DNA of 57,289 nt from Devosia sp. Its GTDB lineage: Bacteria > Pseudomonadota > Alphaproteobacteria > Rhizobiales > Devosiaceae. Positions 35,163-44,221 of the stretch are shown here, piece after piece; within the stretch, counting starts at the first letter, position 1, and every line of letters starts with the position of its first letter. Position numbers and translations under genes: made by a program. The DNA lies in assembly GCF_030689745.1 (NCBI RefSeq), contig NZ_JAUYGL010000228.1, forward strand, positions 1-57,289, in the 5' to 3' direction. The notes below the pieces were generated by a model, which was given only the letters and a program-made list of their open reading frames with translations, did no database searches and was not told the DNA's origin.

Positions 35163-35993
35163 TCAGGCCTTGATGCCGCCAAAGAACCGGAAGCCGAACT
35201 TCCAGCTGACGAAGAGATAAAGGGCGATGACGGGAAGCGAATAGATCAATGAATAGGCGGCCAGCAGCGTCACGATCGGCGTACCGGCCTCCGAATAGAA
35301 CGAGTAGATGGCCACCGAGGCGGGCATGTTGGTGTCGCTGCGCAGCAGGATGAAGGGGATGAGGAAGCTGCCCCAGATATTGACGAAGCTCCACACCACC
35401 ACGACCACGATGCCCGGCCGGATGACCGGTAGCGCCACATCGAAAAACGCCTGCACCGGCGATGCGCCGGCCACCATGGCGCTTTCCTCATAGGATTTGG
35501 GAATGGAGTCGATGAAGTCGCGCAGGATGAACATGGCGGTGGGCAGCAGCCCGCCCGCAAAGGTGAGGATGACGGCCAGATGGGTGTCCATCAGCCCGGC
35601 AGCCGAGACGATCAGAAAGATCGGCACCATGGCGGCCGACCCCGAAACCACCGAGGAAAACAGCAGCAGGATATAGGTGACGGCGCGCTTGCCGGGCAGC
35701 GCCGAGCGCGACAGTGCGTAAGCCGCCAGAGTTGCCGCCGCGCCCACCAGGATGACCCCGCCAACCGACTGGATCAGGCTGTTCCACAGCGCCCGCACGG
35801 CGAAATTATTGCCAAACACCGTGACGAAATTGGCCAGCGTCCAGGGATCGGGCACGGCCAGTCCCAGTTCGGCCCGCGCATTGAACGGCGCAAACAGGAA
35901 CCACAGCAAGGGGAGCGCGAAGGCCGCGCCAATCAGCGCCGCCAGTGCCGAAAAGGCGATGCGGCCCAGAAAGGCGGAGAGGGTGAGCTTCAT
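35163..35993 (-). CDS. ABC sugar permease, MalG type
   Basis: A 276-residue inner-membrane permease with a first helix at about 12-34 and several more hydrophobic spans. The EAA loop reads YEESAMVAGASPVQAFFDVA (near 177), a variant with Glu-Glu-Ser in place of EAA. The ATG at 35993 is chosen five bases after the MalF-type stop; the longer frame would run into that gene. It pairs with the upstream permease. Confidence 0.9.
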   Translation of the reverse strand: MKLTLSAFLGRIAFSALAALIGAAFALPLLWFLFAPFNARAELGLAVPDPWTLANFVTVFGNNFAVRALWNSLIQSVGGVILVGAAATLAAYALSRSALPGKRAVTYILLLFSSVVSGSAAMVPIFLIVSAAGLMDTHLAVILTFAGGLLPTAMFILRDFIDSIPKSYEESAMVAGASPVQAFFDVALPVIRPGIVVVVVWSFVNIWGSFLIPFILLRSDTNMPASVAIYSFYSEAGTPIVTLLAAYSLIYSLPVIALYLFVSWKFGFRFFGGIKA

Positions 35994-35998
35994 CGGGG

Positions 35999-36937
35999 TC
36001 AGCCCTTCTTCTTGCGGCCGAGGCTGAGATAGACCAGCGCGAACGCCAGATTGATCAGCATCATGATGACACCCACCGCGGCGCCCTTGCCGAACTGGAA
36101 GTCGTTGAAGGCGACGCGGTAATTGTAGATCGACACCAGCTCGGTGCGGTAGCTGGGCCCGCCATTGGTCAACAGGAACGGGGTGAAGGTATTGAAGGTC
36201 CACATGGTGATCAGGATCAGATCGGTGACGATGTGGCCGCGGATCAGCGGCAGGCCGATATCGCGGAATTTTTGCCAGGAGGAGGCGCCGGCCACGTCGG
36301 CGGCCTGGAAATAGCTGGGCGGAATTGACGAGAAGGCCGAGCCGAACAGCATCATCGAGAAGGCTGCGCCGCGCCAGGTATTGAACACCACGATGACCCA
36401 GAAGGGTTGCTCGAGCAGGAAATCACCCTTGGGCAGGCCGACGCTGGTGAGCATGGCATTGAGCGTGCCCTGATCGCGATCAAGGAAGGCGAACCAGGCA
36501 AAGCCGATCACCACTTCGGGCAGGATCCAGGCGGCAATGACGAAGGTTTCGGTGATGCGCTTGACCCATGGCGGCACGGTCTGGATCAACCAGGCCAGGA
36601 GCAGGCCGAGCAGGGCCTGGCCGAACAGCGCCGAGGCCAGCACGAACTGGGTGGTCAGGATCAGCGAGAAGCCGAACTGGCCGCGCTGCAGGAAATTGGA
36701 CGGGTCGAACAGCGTGAAATAATTGGCCAGCCCGACAAATTCGGGATTGAGTGCGGTCTTGCCCAGCAGCGTCCGGTTGGTGAAGGAAACAAAGATCACC
36801 CAGAAGAACGGCACGATGACGAAAACCGAAACCAGCAGGCCCGCCGGTGTCAGGAAGGCCGCGCCTGCCTTGTTGGACAGGAGCGCAAAGTTTCTGACCT
36901 TGCGTTTGGGTTTCGTCTCGATCTGTGTGGTGGTCAT
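35999..36937 (-). CDS. ABC sugar permease, MalF type
   Basis: A 312-residue permease. The N-terminal lysine/arginine-rich tail precedes a first helix (about 27-52, LTPAGLLVSVFVIVPFFWVIF). The EAA-type loop is QAADVAGASSWQKFRDIGLP (near 217), and the tail ends with LYSLGRKKKG-like basic residues. The ATG at 36937 is favoured over upstream frames that are low-complexity. It follows the SBP gene after about 100 bases with a GC-rich hairpin. Confidence 0.9.
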   Translation of the reverse strand: MTTTQIETKPKRKVRNFALLSNKAGAAFLTPAGLLVSVFVIVPFFWVIFVSFTNRTLLGKTALNPEFVGLANYFTLFDPSNFLQRGQFGFSLILTTQFVLASALFGQALLGLLLAWLIQTVPPWVKRITETFVIAAWILPEVVIGFAWFAFLDRDQGTLNAMLTSVGLPKGDFLLEQPFWVIVVFNTWRGAAFSMMLFGSAFSSIPPSYFQAADVAGASSWQKFRDIGLPLIRGHIVTDLILITMWTFNTFTPFLLTNGGPSYRTELVSIYNYRVAFNDFQFGKGAAVGVIMMLINLAFALVYLSLGRKKKG

Positions 36938-36959
36938 GCGCGCTTCCGGTGGGGTTCCC

Positions 36960-36975
36960 CTCCCCGTGCGGGGAG
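36960..36975. repeat. CTCCCCG/CGGGGAG hairpin
   Basis: A seven-base-pair stem in the gap between the SBP and MalF-type genes. As in the first importer operon, a hairpin follows the SBP gene and may set the SBP-to-permease ratio. Confidence 0.4.
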
Positions 36976-37043
36976 AGAGGCGATGGGGCCGCGATTGCGC
37001 CCGGCATCCCGAAGGACGCCGGGCGCGGGAGGGAGACGGGCGG

Positions 37044-38393
37044 TCAGAGCAGGCTGACGGTGTTTTCTTCGCCGACAATGCCGATAACCGAGGCCTTGTA
37101 CTGGGCCATGGCTTCTTCCGGTGACAGTTCGCCGGACACGACGGCTTCGGTCATGCGCTGGATCTCGGCCGAGACGGTATTGTAGTTTTCGTCATTCGGC
37201 CGCGCCGTGGTGAGCGGCAATAGCGTCTGGCTGGCCTCGGTCAGGAACGGATTGTTGGGGATCTCGATATCGGTCCGGGCGGTGATGCGCGGCTGGATCG
37301 CCTGGAAGGCGTTCTGCATGTCGGGCTCGTTCATGAACGAGAGCAGGGCCCAGGCTTCCTTGGGGGCGTCGGTGGCCGGATTGAGCACAAAGCCCGTGCC
37401 GCCCGAAATGGTCACGAAATCCTGGCCGCGAATGCCGGCGCCCGGCACCTTGGCCGGCACCTTGGCCCAGCCCATGACCGTATCACGGTCGGCCACGGCG
37501 AATTCAGAGCCTTCGGCCGTTACCGAGCGGTAGAAATAGTCCCCCTCAAACAGCAGGGACGTCACGCCGTCGCGGAAATTGGCGAAGGAGCGGTTGCGGC
37601 CATCAGCCAGCAATTGGGCGCGCTGGTCGCCGAGCTGTTCATCGACATAGATGGTCTTGTAGAGATTGAGCGTATCGAGAATGCCCTGGCTGGCGACGAT
37701 GTACTTGCCATTGTCGTCCATCACGGCTTCGCCGGTGCCCAGCAGCGCCAGCCAATAGCCCTGCATGGTGGTGGCTTCGCCCATGGCAACGCCGGCATTG
37801 AGCTGGATCGGGAAGCTGTCGGGCCTGACCTTCTTGATGGCGCGCGCAGCGTCCAGCACGTCTTCCCACGAGGTGGGCTGCCAGGTGTCGGCGTCAATGC
37901 CGGCTTCGGCCAGAATGTCCTTGCGCGTATGGATCATGCGCACATCGGTACCGAGCGGAATGCCGTAATACTGGCCCTGATACTGCATCAGCGCCCGCGA
38001 ACCGTCCGACAGGGCCGCCCAGCCGGACCAGCCATCGACCTCGGCGCCGGCAACTTCGTTGAGCGGCTTGAGCAGCCCGCCTTCCACAAAGCTGGGAATC
38101 AGGAAGCCGTCAAAGGCGGTGACGTCGGGCCCGGCGCCGGTCGAAAAATCGAGTGCCAGCTGCTGGGTCAGTTGGGCGTCTTCGCCGCCGAACTGGTTGA
38201 GATTGACCTTGATGTCGGGATTGGCGGCTTCAAATGCCGGAATGACGTCGTTCTGGATCCATTCGGCGGTACCAGAATTGACGCCGCCAACAACGCAGCG
38301 GCAGGTGATGTCGAGATCCACGGCGACAGCAGGACCAACCAGGACAGTGGCGCCGATCAGGCTGAACGCAAGGCTACGCAGACGATTGCTCAT
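37044..38393 (-). CDS. ABC sugar-binding protein (family 1)
   Basis: A 449-residue periplasmic binding protein. The signal peptide covers about residues 1-24 (LRSLAFSLIGATVLVGPAVA). The mature N-terminus has an unusual CRC motif (DITCRCVVGG), then the FEAANPDIKVN and DVTAFDGFLIPSF segments typical of the family. GGAGGAG lies upstream of the ATG. It is the first gene of the minus-strand operon, divergent from the LacI gene. The ligand is unknown. Confidence 0.9.
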   Translation of the reverse strand: MSNRLRSLAFSLIGATVLVGPAVAVDLDITCRCVVGGVNSGTAEWIQNDVIPAFEAANPDIKVNLNQFGGEDAQLTQQLALDFSTGAGPDVTAFDGFLIPSFVEGGLLKPLNEVAGAEVDGWSGWAALSDGSRALMQYQGQYYGIPLGTDVRMIHTRKDILAEAGIDADTWQPTSWEDVLDAARAIKKVRPDSFPIQLNAGVAMGEATTMQGYWLALLGTGEAVMDDNGKYIVASQGILDTLNLYKTIYVDEQLGDQRAQLLADGRNRSFANFRDGVTSLLFEGDYFYRSVTAEGSEFAVADRDTVMGWAKVPAKVPGAGIRGQDFVTISGGTGFVLNPATDAPKEAWALLSFMNEPDMQNAFQAIQPRITARTDIEIPNNPFLTEASQTLLPLTTARPNDENYNTVSAEIQRMTEAVVSGELSPEEAMAQYKASVIGIVGEENTVSLL

Positions 38394-38710
38394 CGCAAAA
38401 CTCCTCCCAAGTGATGGCTCCGAATTCTCCGGTAGCCGCTATTGGCCTCCGCCATGCCGGGGAAGCCTGTGGAGAATGAACACGTTTTCATTTTTCGTCA
38501 ATGCGGAGAATTCGCTGACGAAAAACGCACCATTCCGATCGGGCGGAGCTTTGCCAGAGTTTTGCAACAAAGCCATGACAACGCTGGGATATATGGGCAT
38601 GTGTACGCATTCTTGTTGTGCCCCCTGCCCTCACTATGGCTTGACAGTTCGCCGGTCCGAGGCCAGAGAATTGATCACGATTTCATTCATTGAGTGACGG
38701 GAGAGCGTGG
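38394..38710. other. SBP/lacI divergent intergenic region
   Basis: This 317-base control region lies between the second ABC operon and the LacI gene. It contains the inverted repeat listed separately and a TTGACA at 38641-38646 that could be the -35 box of the lacI promoter. No gene is seen. Confidence 0.6.
38491..38525. promoter_or_regulatory. candidate LacI operator
   Basis: A perfect inverted repeat, TTTTTCGTCA (38491-38500) and TGACGAAAAA (38516-38525), with a 15-base spacer. It lies about 100 bases before the SBP start, in the divergent promoter region next to a LacI-family gene. Confidence 0.55.
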
Positions 38711-39751
38711 TTGAGTGATGCGGGGGGAATGGGACGCGGACGGGCGACGGCCGAGATGGTGGCTCAGCGCGCCAATGTTTCGCGCATTTCGGTATCGCGC
38801 GCCTTCAACAGCCACACCTCGCTCAAGCCTGAAAAGCGCGCGCTGATCCTGCGCATTGCCGAGGAGCTCAACTACACGCCAGACCGGGCGGCCCGCGCCC
38901 TGGTCAGCGGCCGCTCCCATCTGATCGGGGTGATCGTGCCGGACGTGTGCAGCCACTGGGAGAGCCAGGAGGTCGATGCCCTGACCACGGCGCTGCAGAA
39001 TGAGGGCTTTGCCACGCTGCTGTTCAAGACCCGCACCGACTACAGCATGGACGAAAAGCTGCTGGCCTATATGCGCGGCTTCAACCCCGATTCGGTGATC
39101 GCCTTCGTGGAGAACGTCAAGCCGACCACCCTGGCCCAGTTTCTCGACCGCGCCGTGCCGATCTATGTGCACTATCCCCATCCGGGCGAGCCTGAACCCG
39201 CCGAGACCGGGCCTCTGCACGACCGGCTCAACGTGTTGCAGCGCCCTGGTATCGAGCAGGCCGTCGCGATGCTGCAAGGCTATGGCGCCAAGCGGATCGC
39301 CTATGTCTCGGGCGTCGAACGATCGCAGGCCAATACGGCGCGTGAGCATATGCTGCGCACCGTGATGGCCGAACGGGGCCTGGCGCCCCCGACCATTGCG
39401 GTCGGCGATTTCAGTTATGACGCCGCCTATGCGGCAACCATTGACCTGTTCCGGGTCGGGGACGGGGCCGACGCGATCTTTGCCGCCAATGACGTCGGCG
39501 CGTTCGGCGTGCTTGACGCGCTGCGCCACGAGCTTGGCCTGCGCGTGCCCGAGGATGTGCAGGTCGTTGGCTTCGACGACATCGCCCAGTCACACTGGAA
39601 AAGCTACAATCTGACCACGGTCAAGTTTGACCTCGAAGAGCGGGTGCGCGCGCTGGTGCGCCTGATCCTGCGGCGGCTGAAGACGCCCGACGCGCCGACG
39701 CTGCACGAAACGCTGCAAACCCGGCTCGTCGTCCGCGGCACGGTAGGCTAG
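38711..39751 (+). CDS. LacI-family transcriptional regulator
   Basis: A roughly 346-residue regulator. The N-terminal LacI helix-turn-helix is TAEMVAQRANVSRISVSRAF (about 12-31), followed by the hinge region YTPDRAARALVSGRS and a periplasmic-binding-like domain (LIGVIVPDVCSHW, DAIFAANDVGAFGVLDAL, VVGFDDIAQSHW). The start is uncertain: TTG at 38711 has GGGAGAG upstream, while ATG at 38729 has only a G-run. It likely senses the imported sugar and represses the divergent ABC operon and itself. Confidence 0.85.
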   Translation: MSDAGGMGRGRATAEMVAQRANVSRISVSRAFNSHTSLKPEKRALILRIAEELNYTPDRAARALVSGRSHLIGVIVPDVCSHWESQEVDALTTALQNEGFATLLFKTRTDYSMDEKLLAYMRGFNPDSVIAFVENVKPTTLAQFLDRAVPIYVHYPHPGEPEPAETGPLHDRLNVLQRPGIEQAVAMLQGYGAKRIAYVSGVERSQANTAREHMLRTVMAERGLAPPTIAVGDFSYDAAYAATIDLFRVGDGADAIFAANDVGAFGVLDALRHELGLRVPEDVQVVGFDDIAQSHWKSYNLTTVKFDLEERVRALVRLILRRLKTPDAPTLHETLQTRLVVRGTVG

Positions 39752-39759
39752 CGCTGCCG

Positions 39760-41700
39760 ATGACCAAGCGACACATTCATCTGGTGTTCAAGACCCATCT
39801 CGACATTGGCTTTACCGACCACGCAGCGCGCGTGCGCTCCCAGTATCACGAGCAGTTCATCCCCCAGGCCATCGCCACGGGTGAACATTTCTTTGCCGAA
39901 GATCCTGACCATCCCGCTTTCATCTGGACCACCGGCGCCTGGCTGATCTGGGATCATCTGCAGAGCCAGCCCGCCGCGCGGGTGAAGCGGCTGGAGAGGG
40001 CGATCGAGCGCGGGCTGATCGCCTGGCATGCCCTGCCCTTCACCACCCATACCGAATTGATGTCGCCTGCGCTGTTCCGCGCCGGGCTGAGCTATGCGCA
40101 GGAACTCGACCAGCGCTTCGGCAAGACCAGTATCGCCGCCAAGATGACCGACGTGCCCGGCCACACGCTGGGCATGGTGCCGCTGCTGGCCGAAGCCGGG
40201 ATCAAATTCCTGCACCTGGGCGTCAATACCGCCAGCCCGGTGCCCGATGTGCCGCCCATCTTCCGCTGGCGCGCGCCTGACCAGTCGGAAGTGGTGGTGA
40301 TGTACCAGGCATCCTATGGCGCGACCGATTTTCCTGCCGGGCCTGATATCGGCCTGAGCTTTGCCCATACCAATGACAATATCGGCCCGCAGAGCGTCGG
40401 ACAGACCGTTGAAGCCCTGCGCCACCTCCAGAACGCCCATCCCGACGCCAACATCACCGCCTCCACGCTTGATGCTTTCGGGGCGCAGATGTGGGACCGG
40501 CGTGCCCAGTTCCCGGTACTCGAGCAGGAGATCGGCGACAGTTGGATCCATGGCGCGGCCAGCGATCCGGTCAAGCTGGCGCGCTTCCGCGCCCTGCAAC
40601 GACTTCATGATGGATTTGACGCCCCGACCCCGCAGCGTCTGGCCTTCGGGCGCGGGCTGACCATGGTGGCCGAACACACCTGGGGCGTCGACATCAAGAC
40701 CTATCTGCGCGACGAGACGGCCTGGGACCGGACCGATTTCGACGCCGCGCGGCAGACCGACTATCGCTTTGCCTATGCCGAACAATCTTGGGCCGAGCAG
40801 CGGGGCTATCTCGATGCGGCCCTGCAAGCCCTGACGCCGGCAGACCGCTCCAGCGCCGACGCCGCGCTGGCTGAACTCATCCCGCCGGCGCCGGCCACCC
40901 CCCTGCCCGGCAGCGTGCTGCGCGACAAGGGCTGGACTGCCGAGCTCGACGCCAGCACCGGCGACATCGCCAGGCTCACCGCACCGGACGGTACCGTTGT
41001 CGCAGGCATGGCCGGCAGCCTGCTCGGCTACCGCCACGAAAGCTATGACAGCCGTGAATTGCAGCGCCATCTCGACAGCTATCTACAGCATCGCGAGGAC
41101 TGGGCCATTCTCGATCACGACAAGCCCGGCCTCGAAACGGCGCGGACCGCGCGAACCGCCGCCTTCACCCCGGCCCATCTCGGCATCGCGCCGGATGGCC
41201 GCACCGCTATCGCCGAATTGCCGGCTGAGGCGCGCGAACGGCTCGGCGGGCCGGGCCGCCATGAGCTGGCGATCCGTGGCCTCGACACTCACCGCGTGGA
41301 AATCACGCTGGTACTGCGCGATAAACCGGCCAATCGCCTGCCCGAGGCCGGCTTTGTGTCGCTCACCCCAGCGGGCGCGCAGCACTGGCAACTGCAAAAG
41401 CTCGGTATCTGGAACGATGGACACAACATTGCCCGTCGCGGCGGCGGTCAATTGCAGGCCGTGGCGGCAGTGCGCGCCCAACTGGGTGACCGGCAGCTGA
41501 CGGCGACGCTGCTCGACAGCGCCCTGGTGGCGCCGGCTGCGGCGCCCTTCATGCCGTTCCAGCCGGCGGTGCCCGACTATGAGCAGGGTCTGCGTCTCAA
41601 TCTCTACAACAACAAATGGGGCACCAATTTCCCCATGTGGTGGGAGGGCGAGCTGGTCTGCCGGGTGGTGATTGCGCTGACGCGCCTTGAGGCCGAGTGA
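39760..41700 (+). CDS. GH38-like DUF5054 glycosidase
   Basis: A 646-residue protein of the DUF5054 family, which has an alpha-mannosidase (GH38) type N-terminal barrel. The metal motif FKTHLDIGFTD is near residue 9. The probable nucleophile aspartate lies in KMTDVPGHTLGM (near 129), and ASYGATDFPAGPD and VAEHTWGVD follow. No signal peptide is present, so it acts in the cytosol on imported material. It is eight bases after the LacI stop, hence probably cotranscribed and co-regulated with the divergent importer. Confidence 0.85.
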   Translation: MTKRHIHLVFKTHLDIGFTDHAARVRSQYHEQFIPQAIATGEHFFAEDPDHPAFIWTTGAWLIWDHLQSQPAARVKRLERAIERGLIAWHALPFTTHTELMSPALFRAGLSYAQELDQRFGKTSIAAKMTDVPGHTLGMVPLLAEAGIKFLHLGVNTASPVPDVPPIFRWRAPDQSEVVVMYQASYGATDFPAGPDIGLSFAHTNDNIGPQSVGQTVEALRHLQNAHPDANITASTLDAFGAQMWDRRAQFPVLEQEIGDSWIHGAASDPVKLARFRALQRLHDGFDAPTPQRLAFGRGLTMVAEHTWGVDIKTYLRDETAWDRTDFDAARQTDYRFAYAEQSWAEQRGYLDAALQALTPADRSSADAALAELIPPAPATPLPGSVLRDKGWTAELDASTGDIARLTAPDGTVVAGMAGSLLGYRHESYDSRELQRHLDSYLQHREDWAILDHDKPGLETARTARTAAFTPAHLGIAPDGRTAIAELPAEARERLGGPGRHELAIRGLDTHRVEITLVLRDKPANRLPEAGFVSLTPAGAQHWQLQKLGIWNDGHNIARRGGGQLQAVAAVRAQLGDRQLTATLLDSALVAPAAAPFMPFQPAVPDYEQGLRLNLYNNKWGTNFPMWWEGELVCRVVIALTRLEAE

Positions 41701-41778
41701 TGTTGCCGGTGCGCTAACGCGGTCGTGTTCCGCGCACACCAGAGGCACGCCCGCAACCACCCCCTGGAAGCGCTGCTA

Positions 41779-42339
41779 TCAGCTGGCCTGCCGCCGCAGA
41801 AAGGCGACGAACTCAGCCAGCCGGGCGGCACCAAAGGTGAGCACGGCTTCGTCGGTAATGCGCCCATTGCTGGTTTTGTCATTGGCGAAGGGCACCACGA
41901 CCTCAAGCGAAGGGAACACCAGAGCGAGCATGCCATTGAGCATGTACTTCAAATGGCTCTGCGCCCGAACCCCGCCCAGGGCGCCCCCCGATACCGAAAT
42001 TGCGAAGCACGGCTTGCTGAGGAACACCGAATTATAGGCCGGCCGCGACGCCCAATCGATGGCGTTCTTGAGCACGCCGGGGATGGAATAATTGTATTCC
42101 GGCGTTACAAAAACCACCCCGTCGGCCGCTCCGATTGCCGCGATCAGGGCAATGACATGGGGGTCATCGAGCGTATCGGCATTGTAGTGGGGAAGGCTAC
42201 CGATCTCGGCAAAGCTCACCTCGGCGTCGTTTTCCAGCCGTTCGGCCATGGACTTGGCCATCGCCCTGGAGGCGGAGGCGGCGCGCAGGCTGCCCACCAT
42301 AAACAGAAGTTTCGGCATCAGGTCTTTCTTGGATGTCAT
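41779..42339 (-). CDS. NAD(P)H-dependent FMN reductase-like protein
   Basis: A 186-residue flavodoxin-like protein. FMN phosphate-binding GSLRAASASRAMAKSM (near 16), FVTPEYNYSIPGVLKNAIDW (near 77) and SVSGGALGG (near 115) match NADPH-dependent FMN reductases. It is the last gene of the citryl-CoA-lyase/TRAP operon; its first ATG overlaps the dctM stop (ATGA), and an ATG at 42318 is an alternative. It could supply reduced flavin or reduce a quinone in the aromatic pathway. No flavin-dependent oxygenase is in view. Confidence 0.87.
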   Translation of the reverse strand: MTSKKDLMPKLLFMVGSLRAASASRAMAKSMAERLENDAEVSFAEIGSLPHYNADTLDDPHVIALIAAIGAADGVVFVTPEYNYSIPGVLKNAIDWASRPAYNSVFLSKPCFAISVSGGALGGVRAQSHLKYMLNGMLALVFPSLEVVVPFANDKTSNGRITDEAVLTFGAARLAEFVAFLRRQAS

Positions 42340-43649
42340 AGTCTGGGCAACCAGGTTGCGATGAGCGGGAAGGCAATGATGATCGCGATGGTGAAGAGCA
42401 TGGCGATAACGAACGGAAATGCCCCGCGGAAGATCTCGCCGACCTTGAGTTGGGGGTCACTCAGTGCCGCCTTGATGGTGTAGACCGACAACCCGAAAGG
42501 CGGGGTCAGCAAGCCAATCTCGATAGCGATAACCGTGATGACGCCGAACCAGATCAGGTCAAAGCCCGCAGCACCGGCGACGGGCAGAGCGATTGGCAGC
42601 ATGATCAGCATGATGGAAATCGAATCGATCAGGAACCCCAGGATGATCAGCAGGCCGACATAAGCCAACAAAAACCCCCAGGGGCCGATCGGGCCATCGA
42701 GGAAGAACTCGGCCAGCGATCGCGGCATGCCCGACAGCGCCAGCATGCGGGAGAAAAAGCTCGCCGCCAGGATCAGGAACAGCACGGAGACGGTGATCTG
42801 GCCTGTTTCAACCAGCAGCTTCCAGAAAGTGCGGCGATTGAGCGAGCGACGCAGAACGGCAATCACCAGGGCACCAAAGGCGCCAGCAGCCCCGGCCTCG
42901 GTAGGGTTGAAAAAGCCGCCATACAAGCCGCCCAGCACCAGCGTGATCAAGGCAACGATCGGTGCGGCCATCTGCAGGATTGTCCAGGCGCTGGTTGGCT
43001 CCTGCTCAACAATCTCCTGCTCGGAATCAAACACGAATTTCGGCTGGGTCCTGGCCAGGAAAATAATGGTGGCGCAGAAGGCGATGGCCAGCACGATGCC
43101 CGGACCGATGCCTGCCAGGAACATGCGGCCAACCGATTCTTCGGCCTGCACCGCATAGACAATGAACAGCAGCGAAGGGGGGATCAGCATCCCCAGCACG
43201 GACGAGCCTGCCACGACGCCGGTCGCGAATTTTCTGGTATAGCCGTGCCGCACCATTTCGGGCACGGCAACACGGGCAAAGACCGTGGCCGAGGCAATCG
43301 AGATGCCGGTTATGGCCGCAAAAACAGCATTGGCGAACACCGTGGCGATGCCCAGACCGGCCGTAACGCGGTGCAACAGGCGCTGGAAAACGTCGAAGGT
43401 GTCGCGGCCCACGCCCGATGCGGTGACCAGCAGCCCCATGAGCACGAACAGCGGCACCACGGCGTAGAGATATTCTTCGAGTGAATCATTGGCGACCTGG
43501 CCCAGCATGCGCACCGCAACCATGTCACTGCGGATGAACATTACGCTGACGAATGAGGTGACCAGCATGCTGATGCCAATGGGCATGCCGACAACGATCA
43601 GCACGATCAGCGCCCCGATGGACAGCCAGCCAATGTCTATCGGACTCAT
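42336..43649 (-). CDS. dctM: TRAP transporter large permease (DctM type)
   Basis: A 437-residue inner-membrane transport subunit with about a dozen hydrophobic helices. Recognisable segments are LFVLMGLLVTASGVGRDTF (near 68), the GSSVLGMLIPPSLLFIVYAV signature (near 148) and ILGFLIDSISIMLIMLPIAL (near 335). It overlaps both neighbours by four bases. With DctQ and DctP it forms a sodium-coupled importer for organic acids; the ligand is probably the substrate of this locus. Confidence 0.93.
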   Translation of the reverse strand: MSPIDIGWLSIGALIVLIVVGMPIGISMLVTSFVSVMFIRSDMVAVRMLGQVANDSLEEYLYAVVPLFVLMGLLVTASGVGRDTFDVFQRLLHRVTAGLGIATVFANAVFAAITGISIASATVFARVAVPEMVRHGYTRKFATGVVAGSSVLGMLIPPSLLFIVYAVQAEESVGRMFLAGIGPGIVLAIAFCATIIFLARTQPKFVFDSEQEIVEQEPTSAWTILQMAAPIVALITLVLGGLYGGFFNPTEAGAAGAFGALVIAVLRRSLNRRTFWKLLVETGQITVSVLFLILAASFFSRMLALSGMPRSLAEFFLDGPIGPWGFLLAYVGLLIILGFLIDSISIMLIMLPIALPVAGAAGFDLIWFGVITVIAIEIGLLTPPFGLSVYTIKAALSDPQLKVGEIFRGAFPFVIAMLFTIAIIIAFPLIATWLPRL

Positions 43650-44206
43650 GAGGGCTCTTTCGTGATGGAGAGTGTTTTGCCGAGATAGCGCACGGCCTTG
43701 AACAGAAACTCGGCGGCGGCAACGCTCATGCCGAGCGTGATCAGAGCGCGGAACGGCCAGGTGGGCAGCGTGCCCAGCCCGGGAATGCCGATGAAATCAC
43801 TTGAGGTCCAATCGCCGTGCAAGATGCCGAAAGAGGCCCAAGCCACGACGCCCAGGATCGCACAGCCCAGCAGGCAGAACACGGCATTGAGCAAGGCGGC
43901 CATGCGGGGCCGGCGAGCTTCGAGCGCGTCGATAATGATCTCCACCTGAGCAAGGCGACCCGCACTGACGGCGCTGGGCAGTTGCAGTGCGACGATGAGA
44001 ACCACCATCATGGCGCCAAGCTCTGACACCAGCGGCAGGGAGCCGCCGAAGCCGTTGCGCACCACAATGTCGGCACAGATGAGAACCATCAGGACGGCGA
44101 TCAAGGCCGTGGCCAACACGGACAGCGCTTCCACCATGCGTTTCCAGACCTGCTGGAGGCGGCGGCGCCCCCCGACGGGGGCACCCCTTAGTTGCGTGTC
44201 TGACAT
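43646..44206 (-). CDS. dctQ: TRAP transporter small permease (DctQ type)
   Basis: A 186-residue membrane protein with four hydrophobic helices, from about residue 29 (SVLATALIAVLMVLICADIVV) to the C-terminus. The SELGAMMVVLIVALQLPSA segment is typical of DctQ. An ATG at 44206 is preferred to a TTG four codons earlier. It overlaps dctM by four bases and follows dctP after 15 bases. Confidence 0.9.
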   Translation of the reverse strand: MSDTQLRGAPVGGRRRLQQVWKRMVEALSVLATALIAVLMVLICADIVVRNGFGGSLPLVSELGAMMVVLIVALQLPSAVSAGRLAQVEIIIDALEARRPRMAALLNAVFCLLGCAILGVVAWASFGILHGDWTSSDFIGIPGLGTLPTWPFRALITLGMSVAAAEFLFKAVRYLGKTLSITKEPS

Positions 44207-44221
44207 GGTGCCGGACAACCC

